Shown piece after piece: positions 1 through 6,055 of a stretch of 6,576 nucleotides of DNA (positions are counted from its first letter, which is position 1; each line of letters begins with the position of its first letter). This stretch comes from Modestobacter sp. (lineage in GTDB: Bacteria; Actinomycetota; Actinomycetes; Mycobacteriales; Geodermatophilaceae): NCBI GenBank assembly GCA_025965635.1, contig JAOPWO010000129.1:1-6576 (forward strand). The letters are read 5' to 3'. The position numbers were made by a program, and so were the translations under genes. The notes under the pieces are model-generated. The model was not told the DNA's origin, made no database searches, and saw only the letters and a program-made list of their open reading frames with translations.

Positions 1-2
1 TG

Positions 3-566
3 CCCAGCGCCTACGTCCGGGACAAGCGCACGCCGCCGCCGAGCCGCGAGGAGCTGCGGGCCCGCATCCCCGGCTGGGGGGCCGACCTCGACCCCGCGGA
101 CCGGCCGGCGTACCCGAAACTGCAGTACCCCGCGCAGACCGGTGCGCACTGGGACTTCCCGGACCGGCAGCCCGGCTCCCAGGGGCGGGAACGCTCGATC
201 GAGCACGCCTTCGTCACCCCCGTCTTCGGCACCGCCCAGCCGCTGCACGGGGTGTCCGGCGCCATCCGCCGGCTGGCCTACGTGCGCTTCAGCGAGGCCC
301 GGCTGGCGCACTGGCTGCTGCTCATCGCGGGCGACCGGGTGGAGGCGTGGGGGAGCCACCTGCGCTCCTTCGCCACGGCCCGACCCGACGTGCCGGCGAC
401 CGGGATCCGCACCGAGCTCACCCACGGCGGGGTCGCATCGCGGCGCGGGCGCTCCGACGTCCGCCACCAGCTGCTCGACCCGCTGCTCGTCGGCGGGCCG
501 TGGGTGGCCGGCGCCGGAGCCGCGTTCCTGGCCGCGCGGAAGGTGGTGCGCGCGGTCCGGCGCTGA
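3..566 (+). CDS. Hypothetical protein, 3' part only
   Basis: The reading frame is open from the window edge to a TGA at 564-566, giving 187 residues of a protein whose N-terminus lies outside the window. Third codon positions are almost always G or C, and the translation has a normal protein composition, so it is a real gene rather than a shadow. The visible part begins with a proline- and charge-rich stretch (PSAYVRDKRTPPPSREE). A tryptophan- and arginine-rich section follows near residues 80-120 (SGAIRRLAYVRFSEARLAHW, then LLLIAGDRVEAWGSHLRSF). The C-terminus is a glycine/alanine-rich hydrophobic segment ending in basic residues (GPWVAGAGAAFLAARKVVRA), which could be one membrane-associated helix. 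I do not recognise the family and assign no function. It is transcribed toward the cupin gene on the other strand and is not part of that unit. An internal GTG/ATG start is possible, but the open frame with good codon bias at position 3 argues for a longer protein. Confidence 0.85.
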   Translation, partial: PSAYVRDKRTPPPSREELRARIPGWGADLDPADRPAYPKLQYPAQTGAHWDFPDRQPGSQGRERSIEHAFVTPVFGTAQPLHGVSGAIRRLAYVRFSEARLAHWLLLIAGDRVEAWGSHLRSFATARPDVPATGIRTELTHGGVASRRGRSDVRHQLLDPLLVGGPWVAGAGAAFLAARKVVRAVRR

Positions 567-854
567 GGCCGGGCGCCGAGTGCCGCTCCGGGCCGCGTAC
601 GCCGACGGCACCAGCGCGTCGGGCTCCCCTCCGCACGATGAGCACGGACGGTGATCCGGTGCCGGCCCTTCTCGAGCCCCTCGTCCGGGACCGGCCAGAC
701 GAACCTGCCCGCACCCCGAGCCCCGGATTGCGTCCGGCCTGGGTGCCGGCGGCCGCCATCCGATCGGTCGGCCCCGCCAGGCAGGGCCAGGAGGTCCCGG
801 GAACCCCGGGTGGAACTGCCCAGCAGTGCCTCGCCGACGAGCCGGCCACGGCGG
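567..854. other. Intergenic region between convergent genes, no supported gene
   Basis: These 288 bases separate the stop of the partial plus-strand gene from the stop of the minus-strand cupin gene. Several frames are open on both strands, but their translations are arginine/proline/serine-rich and run on into the antisense of the cupin gene, as expected from high GC alone. The most protein-like stretch begins at an ATG at 638 (MSTDGDPVPALLEPLVRD). It has no ribosome-binding site and runs antisense into the cupin gene, so I do not call it. Short dyads are present: CCGGA/TCCGG at 723-737, and the CCCGGG hairpin listed separately. Confidence 0.6.
796..810. terminator. Candidate hairpin terminator for the oxidase-cupin unit
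   Basis: CCCGGG, a three-base spacer (AAC on the plus strand, GTT on the minus strand), then CCCGGG again form a perfect 6-bp all-G/C stem. It lies about 45 bases beyond the cupin stop codon. No T-tract follows on either strand, so this would be an unconventional hairpin of the kind often proposed in actinobacteria. CCCGGG is a frequent palindrome at this GC content and the match could be chance. Confidence 0.3.
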
Positions 855-1217
855 CTACGCAGGGGCGCCCTGAAGGTGCCGGACGACGACGGCGAGCTCC
901 TCGCTGGGCGAGACGTCGACGTACTCGCAGTCCTCGAGCGCCTCCGGTGCGTGCCCGGGCGCCCAGTAGAACGCCTCACCCGCCTCGTACGTGTGATCGC
1001 CGTCCGCGGTGTGCATGACCAGCCGTCCGGCGATCATGTACCCCCAGTGCGGGCACTGGCACAGGCCGCCGGGGAGCCCTTCGAGGCCGGGGCGCAGGTC
1101 GGCGCCGGCGGGCAGCCGCACCCAGGCGACCGTGTTCTCGCCGGCCGCCTCGGCGCGGAACTCCACGCCGTTCCCCTCGATGGCCATGGGCATGTCGGTA
1201 CGGACGATGGCGCGCAT
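855..1217 (-). CDS. Small cupin-domain protein
   Basis: This encodes 120 residues, the size of a single-domain cupin. The start is the ATG at 1217-1215, preceded by GAGAGGA with a 5-base gap; the stop is TAG at 857-855. The cupin core is visible. A first metal-motif region CQCPHWGYMIAGRL lies at residues 53-66 (Cys53, Cys55, His57, then the conserved Gly). ADGDHTYEAGEAFYWAPGHA follows at 71-90, with His75 and His89, where PGH is the usual start of cupin motif 2. The first motif is not the textbook HxH-E pattern: cysteines stand where a histidine is usual and the glutamate is absent. Metal binding is therefore plausible but not certain. Single-domain cupins include small-molecule isomerases, dioxygenases, epimerases and ligand sensors, and I cannot choose among these. 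The gene starts about 26 bases after the FAD oxidase stop on the same strand, so the two are almost certainly cotranscribed, and the cupin may act on the oxidase substrate or product. Confidence 0.9.
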   Translation of the reverse strand: MRAIVRTDMPMAIEGNGVEFRAEAAGENTVAWVRLPAGADLRPGLEGLPGGLCQCPHWGYMIAGRLVMHTADGDHTYEAGEAFYWAPGHAPEALEDCEYVDVSPSEELAVVVRHLQGAPA

Positions 1218-1243
1218 GTCGGTCCTCTCGCTGGGGCGCCGGG

Positions 1244-2614
1244 TCAGGGCTGGATGTTCTGGTTCAGGTGGAACACGTTCGCCGGGTCGTAGCGCCGCTT
1301 GACCTCGCGCAGCCGGCCGTAGTTGGACCCGTAGTTGTCCGCCACCCGCGCCTGGTCGTCGGCGGAGGCGAAGTTGACGTAGCCGCCGGCCTCGGAGTGC
1401 GGGGCGATGGCCGCGTGGTACTCCCGGACCCACCGGGTGTTCGCCTCGTTGTCCGTCGGGTCCGGCCACATGCCGGCGATCACCGGCGCCCACGAGGCCG
1501 TGCGGTGCCCGAACGCGGTCGCGTCGGGTGCCACGTCGTGCACGGCGCCGTTGATCGGGTACAGGTGCATCGTCGAGTTGACCACCGGGACCCGTGCCCC
1601 GTGCTCCACGTGGGCCGCGATCGCCTCGTCGGTGAGCTCGGTGACGAACGCCGCCTTCCAGTAGTGCTGCAGGCCCGGGGGCACGAGCGCGTCGAAGGCG
1701 CTGTTCAGGGCTGCGTAGGGCATCGGGCCGACGTGCTCGGCCACCGGGCGGGCGACCTGGCGGAAGCCGTCGAGGACCCGCTCGCCCTCGGCGGCCGACC
1801 CCGTCCAGCAGGACACGATCGCCACGAAGGGCTCGCCGACCCGGTCGGCCGGCACGAACGGCAGCGGCGGCGCGATCTGGAACGCGGGAAACCCGCCGTA
1901 CTCCCGCGGGGCGTCGGCGATGAAGTCGCGGAAGGCCGACAGCACGGCGACGGCGTCGGACAGCTCGAAGAACATCGGCCCGCCCAGGACCGTGCCCACC
2001 GGGTGCAGCCGGTAGGTGAACTGGGTGACCACCCCGAAGTTGCCCCCGCCACCGCGCAGCGCCCAGAACAGGTCCGGGTGCTCCGCCTCGCTGGCGGTCA
2101 GCACGTCGCCGTCCGCCGTGACGACCCGGGCCTCGACCAGGTTGTCGCAGGACAGCCCGTAGCCCCGGCTGAGATAACCGATCCCGCCACCCAGGGTCAG
2201 CCCGCCCAGACCGGTGGTCGAGATGATCCCGCCCGTCGTGGCCAGCCCGGCGGCCGCGGTGACGTCGTTGAACCGGCCCCAGGTGGTGCCACCGCCGGCG
2301 GCCGCGGTGCGCGCGCCGCCGTCCACCTCCACGGCCTGCAGGCCGGACAGGTCGGCCACCACGGCACCGTCGGCCGTTCCGAAGCCGGGCACGCTGTGCC
2401 CCCCGCCGCGTACGGCCAACGGGCTGCCGGTCTCCGTGGCGTACCGCACCGTGGCCACCACGTCCGCGGTGCTCCGGCACCGCACGACCGCAGCGGGGTG
2501 GGCGTCGATCATGGCGTTGTGGACCCGGCGGGCCTCGTCGTAGCCCGGGTCCCCGGGCCGGACGACCGGCCCGCCGACCGACTCGGAGAGCGTGCCGAGT
2601 GCTGACATGGCCAC
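1244..2614 (-). CDS. FAD-binding oxidoreductase, berberine bridge enzyme (BBE)-like
   Basis: This is a flavoprotein of the PCMH/VAO superfamily that oxidises a small organic substrate and passes electrons to O2 or another acceptor; the substrate is unknown. Residues are numbered from the ATG at 2608-2606 (454 aa, normal for the family). The FAD-binding domain spans about 35-205, with PLAVRGGGHSVPGFG at 63-77, LTLGGGIGYLSRGYGLSCDN at 137-156, and FWALRGGGGNFGVVT at 181-195. His71 in GGGHS is the family's covalent FAD attachment histidine. The C-terminal BBE segment, about 410-454, is clear (NYGSNYGRLREVKRRYDPAN, then FHLNQNIQP). No signal peptide is seen, so it is probably cytoplasmic. The position of the second FAD-linking cysteine of bicovalent relatives holds Ser/Thr (STTGLGG), so single covalent attachment is likely. 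GGAGG at 2624-2620 lies 5 bases before an in-frame GTG (2614-2612) but 11 before the ATG, so I chose the GTG, which adds two residues. It is the first gene of the oxidase-cupin unit and is divergent from the LuxR regulator. Confidence 0.95.
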   Translation of the reverse strand: MAMSALGTLSESVGGPVVRPGDPGYDEARRVHNAMIDAHPAAVVRCRSTADVVATVRYATETGSPLAVRGGGHSVPGFGTADGAVVADLSGLQAVEVDGGARTAAAGGGTTWGRFNDVTAAAGLATTGGIISTTGLGGLTLGGGIGYLSRGYGLSCDNLVEARVVTADGDVLTASEAEHPDLFWALRGGGGNFGVVTQFTYRLHPVGTVLGGPMFFELSDAVAVLSAFRDFIADAPREYGGFPAFQIAPPLPFVPADRVGEPFVAIVSCWTGSAAEGERVLDGFRQVARPVAEHVGPMPYAALNSAFDALVPPGLQHYWKAAFVTELTDEAIAAHVEHGARVPVVNSTMHLYPINGAVHDVAPDATAFGHRTASWAPVIAGMWPDPTDNEANTRWVREYHAAIAPHSEAGGYVNFASADDQARVADNYGSNYGRLREVKRRYDPANVFHLNQNIQP

Positions 2615-2619
2615 AACGA

Positions 2620-2624
2620 CCTCC
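2620..2624 (-). promoter_or_regulatory. Ribosome-binding site that decides the oxidase start
   Basis: On the minus strand this reads GGAGG. It is 5 bases from the GTG at 2614-2612 and 11 bases from the ATG at 2608-2606, both in frame. Spacing favours the GTG; codon preference favours the ATG. The two proteins differ by only two residues. Confidence 0.65.
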
Positions 2625-2646
2625 AGGGGATGCGGGTGGTCCGGCG

Positions 2647-2666
2647 GTTCCGGCCCGCGCCGGAAC
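2647..2666. repeat. Inverted repeat in the oxidase leader, operator or 5' hairpin
   Basis: GTTCCGG, six bases, then CCGGAAC form a perfect 7-bp dyad spanning 20 bp. If the TAGCGT box at 2679-2674 is the oxidase -10 element, transcription starts near 2667, and the dyad occupies about +1 to +20. It could be a repressor site or a stem at the very 5' end of the mRNA. The role is inferred; the symmetry is seen directly. Confidence 0.45.
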
Positions 2667-2673
2667 GGCACCG

Positions 2674-2679
2674 ACGCTA
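2674..2679 (-). promoter_or_regulatory. Candidate -10 element of the oxidase-cupin promoter
   Basis: On the minus strand this reads TAGCGT, fitting the actinobacterial TANNNT -10 pattern. It would give a leader of about 50 bases before the oxidase start. No good -35 hexamer lies 16-19 bases upstream, which would fit dependence on an activator. The box lies inside a small dyad, CCGAC-GCTAG-GTCGG at 2671-2685, so a bound protein could also block it. Confidence 0.4.
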
Positions 2680-2701
2680 GGTCGGGGGCGTGGGCGGCAC
2701 A

Positions 2702-2752
2702 TGACCAGAACGCGGGCGACCTGCCCGGGGCGGGCCTGACCAGATCTGACCA
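2702..2752. repeat. Three TGACCA direct repeats in the divergent control region
   Basis: TGACCA occurs at 2702-2707, 2737-2742 and 2747-2752 in the same orientation. The first two extend to the 8-mer TGACCAGA. The last two are 10 bases apart, one helical turn, and the third directly touches the proposed -35 of the regulator gene. The first lies about 22 bases upstream of the proposed oxidase -10. The palindrome CAGATCTG (2741-2748) falls between copies two and three. MalT/LAL-type LuxR regulators are known to bind short direct repeats, so these are candidate sites for the adjacent regulator; that is inference. Confidence 0.4.
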
Positions 2753-2781
2753 TCGACGCGTCCCGCCGGCGCCGGTAGCGT
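2753..2781 (+). promoter_or_regulatory. Leaderless promoter of the LuxR regulator gene
   Basis: TCGACG at 2753-2758 (4 of 6 matches to TTGACA) is followed after 17 bases by TAGCGT at 2776-2781, which fits TANNNT. Exactly 7 bases separate this -10 box from the GTG start codon at 2789, and no Shine-Dalgarno sequence lies between. This spacing is the recognised signature of leaderless transcription in actinobacteria, where the start codon is the first bases of the mRNA. Confidence 0.6.
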
Positions 2782-2788
2782 CGACCGG

Positions 2789-5680
2789 GTGTCCGGCTGG
2801 ATGCCTCCGCCGTTGCCGGTGCGCTGGTCGAGCCCCGCGCGCCCGCCCTTCGTCGGGCGTCGGGCGGAGCTGTCGGCCTTCGAGGACGTCTGGGCGGCGG
2901 TCCGCTCCGGTGCCCGGCAGGTGGTGTTCGTCGGCGGGGAGCCGGGGGGTGGCAAGTCGCACCTGGTGGCCGAGGTGGCGACGACGCTGCACCGGCACGG
3001 CGCCACCGTGCTGCTGGGTACCTGCGCGGCGGAGTTCGGTCCGCCCTACCAGCCCTTCGTCGAGCCGGTCCAGGCGCTGCTGGCGCTGCCCGAGCCACCC
3101 TGGGACGGGGCCGCTGCCGGAGCGGGCCGGGCCGAGGAGTGGCTGCGCACGCTGACCGGCCTGCCGAGAGCTCCCGACGTCGGCGACCACCGGCTCGAGC
3201 TGTACGACGCCGCGACCACCGCGATCCGCGCTGCCGCCGGCCGGCAGCCGCTGGTCCTGGTGCTGGAGGACCTGCACTGGGCCGGTCCGGCCGCGCTGCA
3301 GCTGCTCGCGTTCCTGACCGAGCGGACGGCGGACTGCCCGGTCCTGGTGCTCGGCACGCACCGCACGACGGCCCCGGACCGGTCGGGGCCGCTGGCCGCG
3401 ACGATCGCCGCGCTCTACCGGCTGGACGGCGTCCGCCGGATGGACCTGGCCGGCCTGGACACCGAGGACGTGGTCGAGTACCTCGCCCGGGACGGGCGGG
3501 TGCCCCCGCACCGGCTGCGCACCACGGCAGCGGTGCTGCGGGACCAGACCGGCGGGAACCCCTTCTTCCTCCGTGAGCTGTGGCGTGAGCAGTCCGCCCG
3601 CGGCGGTCGCCGCCCGCCGGTCCCACCGGGGCCGGCGCCGGCCTCGGTCCGGGACACGATCCTGCTCCGCCTCGACCGGCTCACCGCGCCCGCTCGCCAG
3701 TCGCTGGAACTGGCCGCCGTCGTCGGGGAGGACGTCGACACCGGCACGGTGCTGGCCGCGGCCGAGTGGGGGCACGACACCACGCTCGACGCGCTCGACG
3801 AGGCGGTGGGCTCCGGTCTGCTCGAGCCGGTCGGGGCAGCGGGCGCGGTGTTCCGCTTCCCGCACACGCTGGCCCGGCAGGCGGTCCTCGAGCTGCTGCC
3901 GGCGTCGCGGCGGGCGCACCTGCACGCCCGGGTCGCGGAGGTGGTCGAAGCGCGGGTGCCACCGTCGGAGCGGCGCGCCCAGCGGCTGGCGTTCCACTAC
4001 GCGCAGGCCGCGTCGCTGGGGCACGCGGGCAAGGCCGTGCAGTACCTGACCGAGGCGGCCCGGGCGGCGGCGCGCAGCCTCGCCCACGAGGACGCGGCGC
4101 GGTGGTTCGAGCAGGCCGCCTCGCTCACCACCGAGCCGGCGGGCCGGGACCGGCTGCTGCTGGCCGCGGCCGACGGCCACCTGATGGGCGGTGACTTCGG
4201 CCGGGCCCGCACGCTGGGCGAGCAGGTCGCCACGACGGCGGCCCCCCGGGAACGGCTGCGGGGTGCGCTCGTCCACGAGGCGGCCTCCTGGCGGCCCGGC
4301 CTGCCCGGCCACCGCGCGGTGGAACTGCTGACCGACGCCCTCGCGGGGATCCCGGCAGACCCGGACGACGCCGACCACGTCCGCGCGCTCGCCAGCCTGG
4401 GACGGGCACTCGCCTTCACCGGGGCCATCCAGGAGGCCGACGTCCTGGGCCGCCGGGCGATCGAGCTGGCCCGGGCCCACCGGGACGACGACCTGCTGGC
4501 GCATGCCCTGCAGACCAGCCTGTGGAACGGGCTGCGACCGCGGGACGCGCCCGGCAAGCTGGCCCGGGCCACCGAGCTGTCCGCGCTGGCCGACCGGACC
4601 GGCGACCTCGGTCAGCTGGGGCCGGCCGCCTACTACCGGGGGGTCATCGCCTACCTGCAGGGTGCACCGGCCGCCCTGGCCGGGTCGCACGACGACCTGG
4701 TGCGGATGGCCCGGGCGACGGGTCAGGGTTTCTTCGGTTACATGGCCGGCTGCCAGCGGTACGCGCGGCAGTTCTCCGCCGGTGAGTTCGCCGACGCCGA
4801 GCGCACCTGCTCGGCCCTGCTGGAGCTGGGGGAGTCCTTCGGCAGCGACGACACCGAGGGCTCCTGCGCGGTGCAGACGTACATGATCCGCCGCGAGACC
4901 GGCGCGGTGGAGCAGGTCCGCCCGCTGGTCACCGGGACCGAGCGGCCGACCGAGCACTGGGCGCCCGGACTGCTGGCGCTCTACACCGAGCTGAGGCTGC
5001 GCGACCCGGCCGCCCGGCTGCTGCACTGGCTGCTGGAGGGGCAGCTGCCGCGCTACCTGGACTCGGCGCAGTGGCCGTGCGTCCTGGCCTACGCCACGGA
5101 GGCCGCGCTCGCCCTGGCCGACGAGCCGGCGGCCCGGACGCTGCTCCCGCTGCTCCAGGAGTACGCCGGCCTGAACCTGGTGGCCGGGCAGTTCATCGCG
5201 GTCTTCGGCAGCGCGGACCGCTACCTGGGCGGCGTCGAGTCGATGCTCGGCAGCGACCGCGCCGAGCCGCACCTGGCCGCGGCCCTGGACATGGACACCC
5301 GGATGTCCGCGCCGGTGCACCAGGAGGAGTCCCTGGCCGCGCTCGCCGTCCACCTGCGCAGCGCCGGGGCCGGTCCGCGGCAGGTGACCGATGCCGCCGA
5401 GCGGGCCCGCGCGCTGGCCGAGCCGCTGGGCCTGCACCGGGTCCTGCGCGCGCTCGCCGATGCACCGGGGCCGTCCCGCCTGCCGGACGGTCTCACCGCC
5501 CGGGAGACGGAGGTGCTGCGGTTGCTGAGCGAGGGCCTGCTCAACCGGCAGATCGCCCGGCGGCTGGCGATCAGCGAGAACACCGCGGCCAACCACGTGC
5601 GCAGCATCCTGGCCAAGACCGGCTCCGGGAACCGCACCCAGGCGGCCATGTACGCCGCGGCGCACGGGCTCCTCGGCTGA
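2789..5680 (+). CDS. Large ATP-binding LuxR-family transcriptional regulator
   Basis: The protein has 963 residues and is built like the LAL/MalT-type STAND regulators. These are thought to bind ATP and a ligand, oligomerise, and activate transcription through a C-terminal LuxR helix-turn-helix. The N-terminal AAA module starts at FVGRRAEL (21-28). Walker A is GEPGGGKS (50-57), Walker B is LVLVLED (154-160) followed by LHWAG, and a sensor-like VLGTHR is near 186-191. The middle (about 380-880) is alpha-helical and alanine-rich, resembling TPR-type repeats (for example EDAARWFEQAASL near 435-447). The HTH occupies about 902-963 (LTARETEVLRLLSEGLLNRQ, then IARRLAISENTAANHVRSIL). The length is normal for the class. 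GTG at 2789 is the first possible start after an in-frame TGA at 2747; ATG at 2801 is an alternative without a ribosome-binding site. It is divergent from the oxidase-cupin unit and probably regulates that unit and itself (inference). The ligand is unknown. Confidence 0.95.
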   Translation: MSGWMPPPLPVRWSSPARPPFVGRRAELSAFEDVWAAVRSGARQVVFVGGEPGGGKSHLVAEVATTLHRHGATVLLGTCAAEFGPPYQPFVEPVQALLALPEPPWDGAAAGAGRAEEWLRTLTGLPRAPDVGDHRLELYDAATTAIRAAAGRQPLVLVLEDLHWAGPAALQLLAFLTERTADCPVLVLGTHRTTAPDRSGPLAATIAALYRLDGVRRMDLAGLDTEDVVEYLARDGRVPPHRLRTTAAVLRDQTGGNPFFLRELWREQSARGGRRPPVPPGPAPASVRDTILLRLDRLTAPARQSLELAAVVGEDVDTGTVLAAAEWGHDTTLDALDEAVGSGLLEPVGAAGAVFRFPHTLARQAVLELLPASRRAHLHARVAEVVEARVPPSERRAQRLAFHYAQAASLGHAGKAVQYLTEAARAAARSLAHEDAARWFEQAASLTTEPAGRDRLLLAAADGHLMGGDFGRARTLGEQVATTAAPRERLRGALVHEAASWRPGLPGHRAVELLTDALAGIPADPDDADHVRALASLGRALAFTGAIQEADVLGRRAIELARAHRDDDLLAHALQTSLWNGLRPRDAPGKLARATELSALADRTGDLGQLGPAAYYRGVIAYLQGAPAALAGSHDDLVRMARATGQGFFGYMAGCQRYARQFSAGEFADAERTCSALLELGESFGSDDTEGSCAVQTYMIRRETGAVEQVRPLVTGTERPTEHWAPGLLALYTELRLRDPAARLLHWLLEGQLPRYLDSAQWPCVLAYATEAALALADEPAARTLLPLLQEYAGLNLVAGQFIAVFGSADRYLGGVESMLGSDRAEPHLAAALDMDTRMSAPVHQEESLAALAVHLRSAGAGPRQVTDAAERARALAEPLGLHRVLRALADAPGPSRLPDGLTARETEVLRLLSEGLLNRQIARRLAISENTAANHVRSILAKTGSGNRTQAAMYAAAHGLLG

Positions 5681-5696
5681 CCCCGTGCCGACGGGG
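5681..5696 (+). terminator. Hairpin directly after the regulator stop codon
   Basis: CCCCGT, a four-base loop, then ACGGGG form a perfect 6-bp stem starting at the base after the TGA. An alternative fold pairs GTGCC (5685-5689) with GGCAC (5695-5699). No T-tract is present. With the following dyad it forms the boundary between the two convergent genes. Confidence 0.5.
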
Positions 5697-5698
5697 CA

Positions 5699-5730
5699 CC
5701 GGATCTGCGTCCGGAGCGGTTCAGATCCGG
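5699..5730. terminator. Bidirectional terminator-like inverted repeat
   Basis: CCGGATCTG at 5699-5707 is the exact reverse complement of CAGATCCGG at 5722-5730, giving a 9-bp stem around a 14-base loop. The right arm includes the TGA stop of the DUF4242 gene (5723-5721). A symmetric stem between convergent genes can end transcription from both sides. It has no T-tract, common among terminators proposed in high-GC actinobacteria. Confidence 0.5.
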
Positions 5731-5990
5731 GACAACGACCCGTCGGGGCGCACCGTCGCCGTCATCTCGACGATCACGTCGGCCGGCAGGCCCGCCCGTT
5801 CGGCCGCGCGCCGGATCGCGTCGGCGGACGGCGCCTCGTACAGGCAGTAGGTCTTCCGCTTGTCCGCGGAGAGGAACGAGTACAGCCACTGCACGCCCTC
5901 GTCGGCGTTGATCCGGTTGACGCCGTCGGCGCCCTCGGCGTTGAGGTCGAGCTCGTCGGCGAACCGGCGCTCGATCATGAAGACGGGCAT
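5721..5990 (-). CDS. DUF4242 small protein, SCO4226-like
   Basis: The 89-residue protein matches the DUF4242 pattern: an N-terminal strand MPVFMIERRF, a central VQWLYSFLSADKRKTYCLYE (residues 33-52), and APSADAIRRAAERAGLPADV (53-72) before a final strand. The family fold is a small ferredoxin-like alpha/beta sandwich. The Streptomyces coelicolor member SCO4226 has been described as a nickel-binding protein; whether this one binds metal cannot be judged from the sequence. It has no signal peptide, so it is probably cytoplasmic. The start is supported by GAGGAG at 6002-5997 with a 6-base gap to the ATG at 5990-5988. The gene converges on the LuxR regulator with only 40 bases between stops, and its own promoter region lies in 5991-6067. 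DUF4242 has no established pathway. Its position beside a redox locus suggests, but does not prove, a shared role. Confidence 0.9.
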   Translation of the reverse strand: MPVFMIERRFADELDLNAEGADGVNRINADEGVQWLYSFLSADKRKTYCLYEAPSADAIRRAAERAGLPADVIVEMTATVRPDGSLSRI

Positions 5991-6016
5991 CTGCCGCTCC
6001 TCTGTCCGGGTGCGCC

Positions 6017-6022
6017 ACCCTA
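6017..6022 (-). promoter_or_regulatory. Candidate -10 element of the DUF4242 gene
   Basis: On the minus strand this reads TAGGGT, fitting TANNNT, about 27 bases before the ATG. It would give a leader of about 20 bases that includes the GAGGAG ribosome-binding site. No recognisable -35 is present. Its distal end overlaps the left arm of the TACCGGC dyad. Confidence 0.35.
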
Positions 6023-6039
6023 CCGGCGTGCGGCCGGTA
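6021..6039. repeat. Inverted repeat TACCGGC/GCCGGTA, candidate operator
   Basis: TACCGGC (6021-6027) and GCCGGTA (6033-6039) form a perfect 7-bp dyad with a 5-base spacer. A third related half-site, GTACCG at 6055-6060, pairs with CGGTAC at 6035-6040. The dyad overlaps the proposed DUF4242 -10 box, and the third half-site overlaps the plus-strand TACCGT box, so one bound protein could control both directions. Confidence 0.4.
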
Positions 6040-6055
6040 CAGGCGCCGGCGTGGG

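Noticed and set aside
580..611. GTGCCG/CGGCAC inverted repeat after the first gene as a terminator
   Set aside because: Six-base arms around a 20-base loop are weak and expected by chance at this GC content.
638..850. ATG at 638 beginning a protein-like peptide in the 567-854 gap
   Set aside because: There is no ribosome-binding site or promoter box, no stop before it runs antisense into the cupin gene at 855, and composition decays to Arg/Pro-rich.
1268..2605. A 445-codon plus-strand frame antisense to the oxidase
   Set aside because: It exactly mirrors the oxidase gene, has no recognisable motif, and is explained by the codon bias of the oxidase.
2741..2748. Palindrome CAGATCTG as a stand-alone operator
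   Set aside because: Eight bases is short and it arises partly from the two flanking TGACCA copies; it is reported only as part of that repeat cluster.
855..3626. A 923-codon minus-strand open frame ending in the cupin
   Set aside because: Only the last 120 codons, from the ATG with a ribosome-binding site at 1217, form a recognisable protein. Upstream is a shifted frame of the oxidase and antisense to the regulator.
1244..5665. A 1473-codon open frame on the minus strand spanning the regulator, the control region and the oxidase
   Set aside because: Only its last 455 or so codons are the real oxidase. The rest is antisense to the regulator and is open because high-GC codons rarely make stops on the other strand; the translation there is low-complexity Arg/Gly/Gln/Val-rich.
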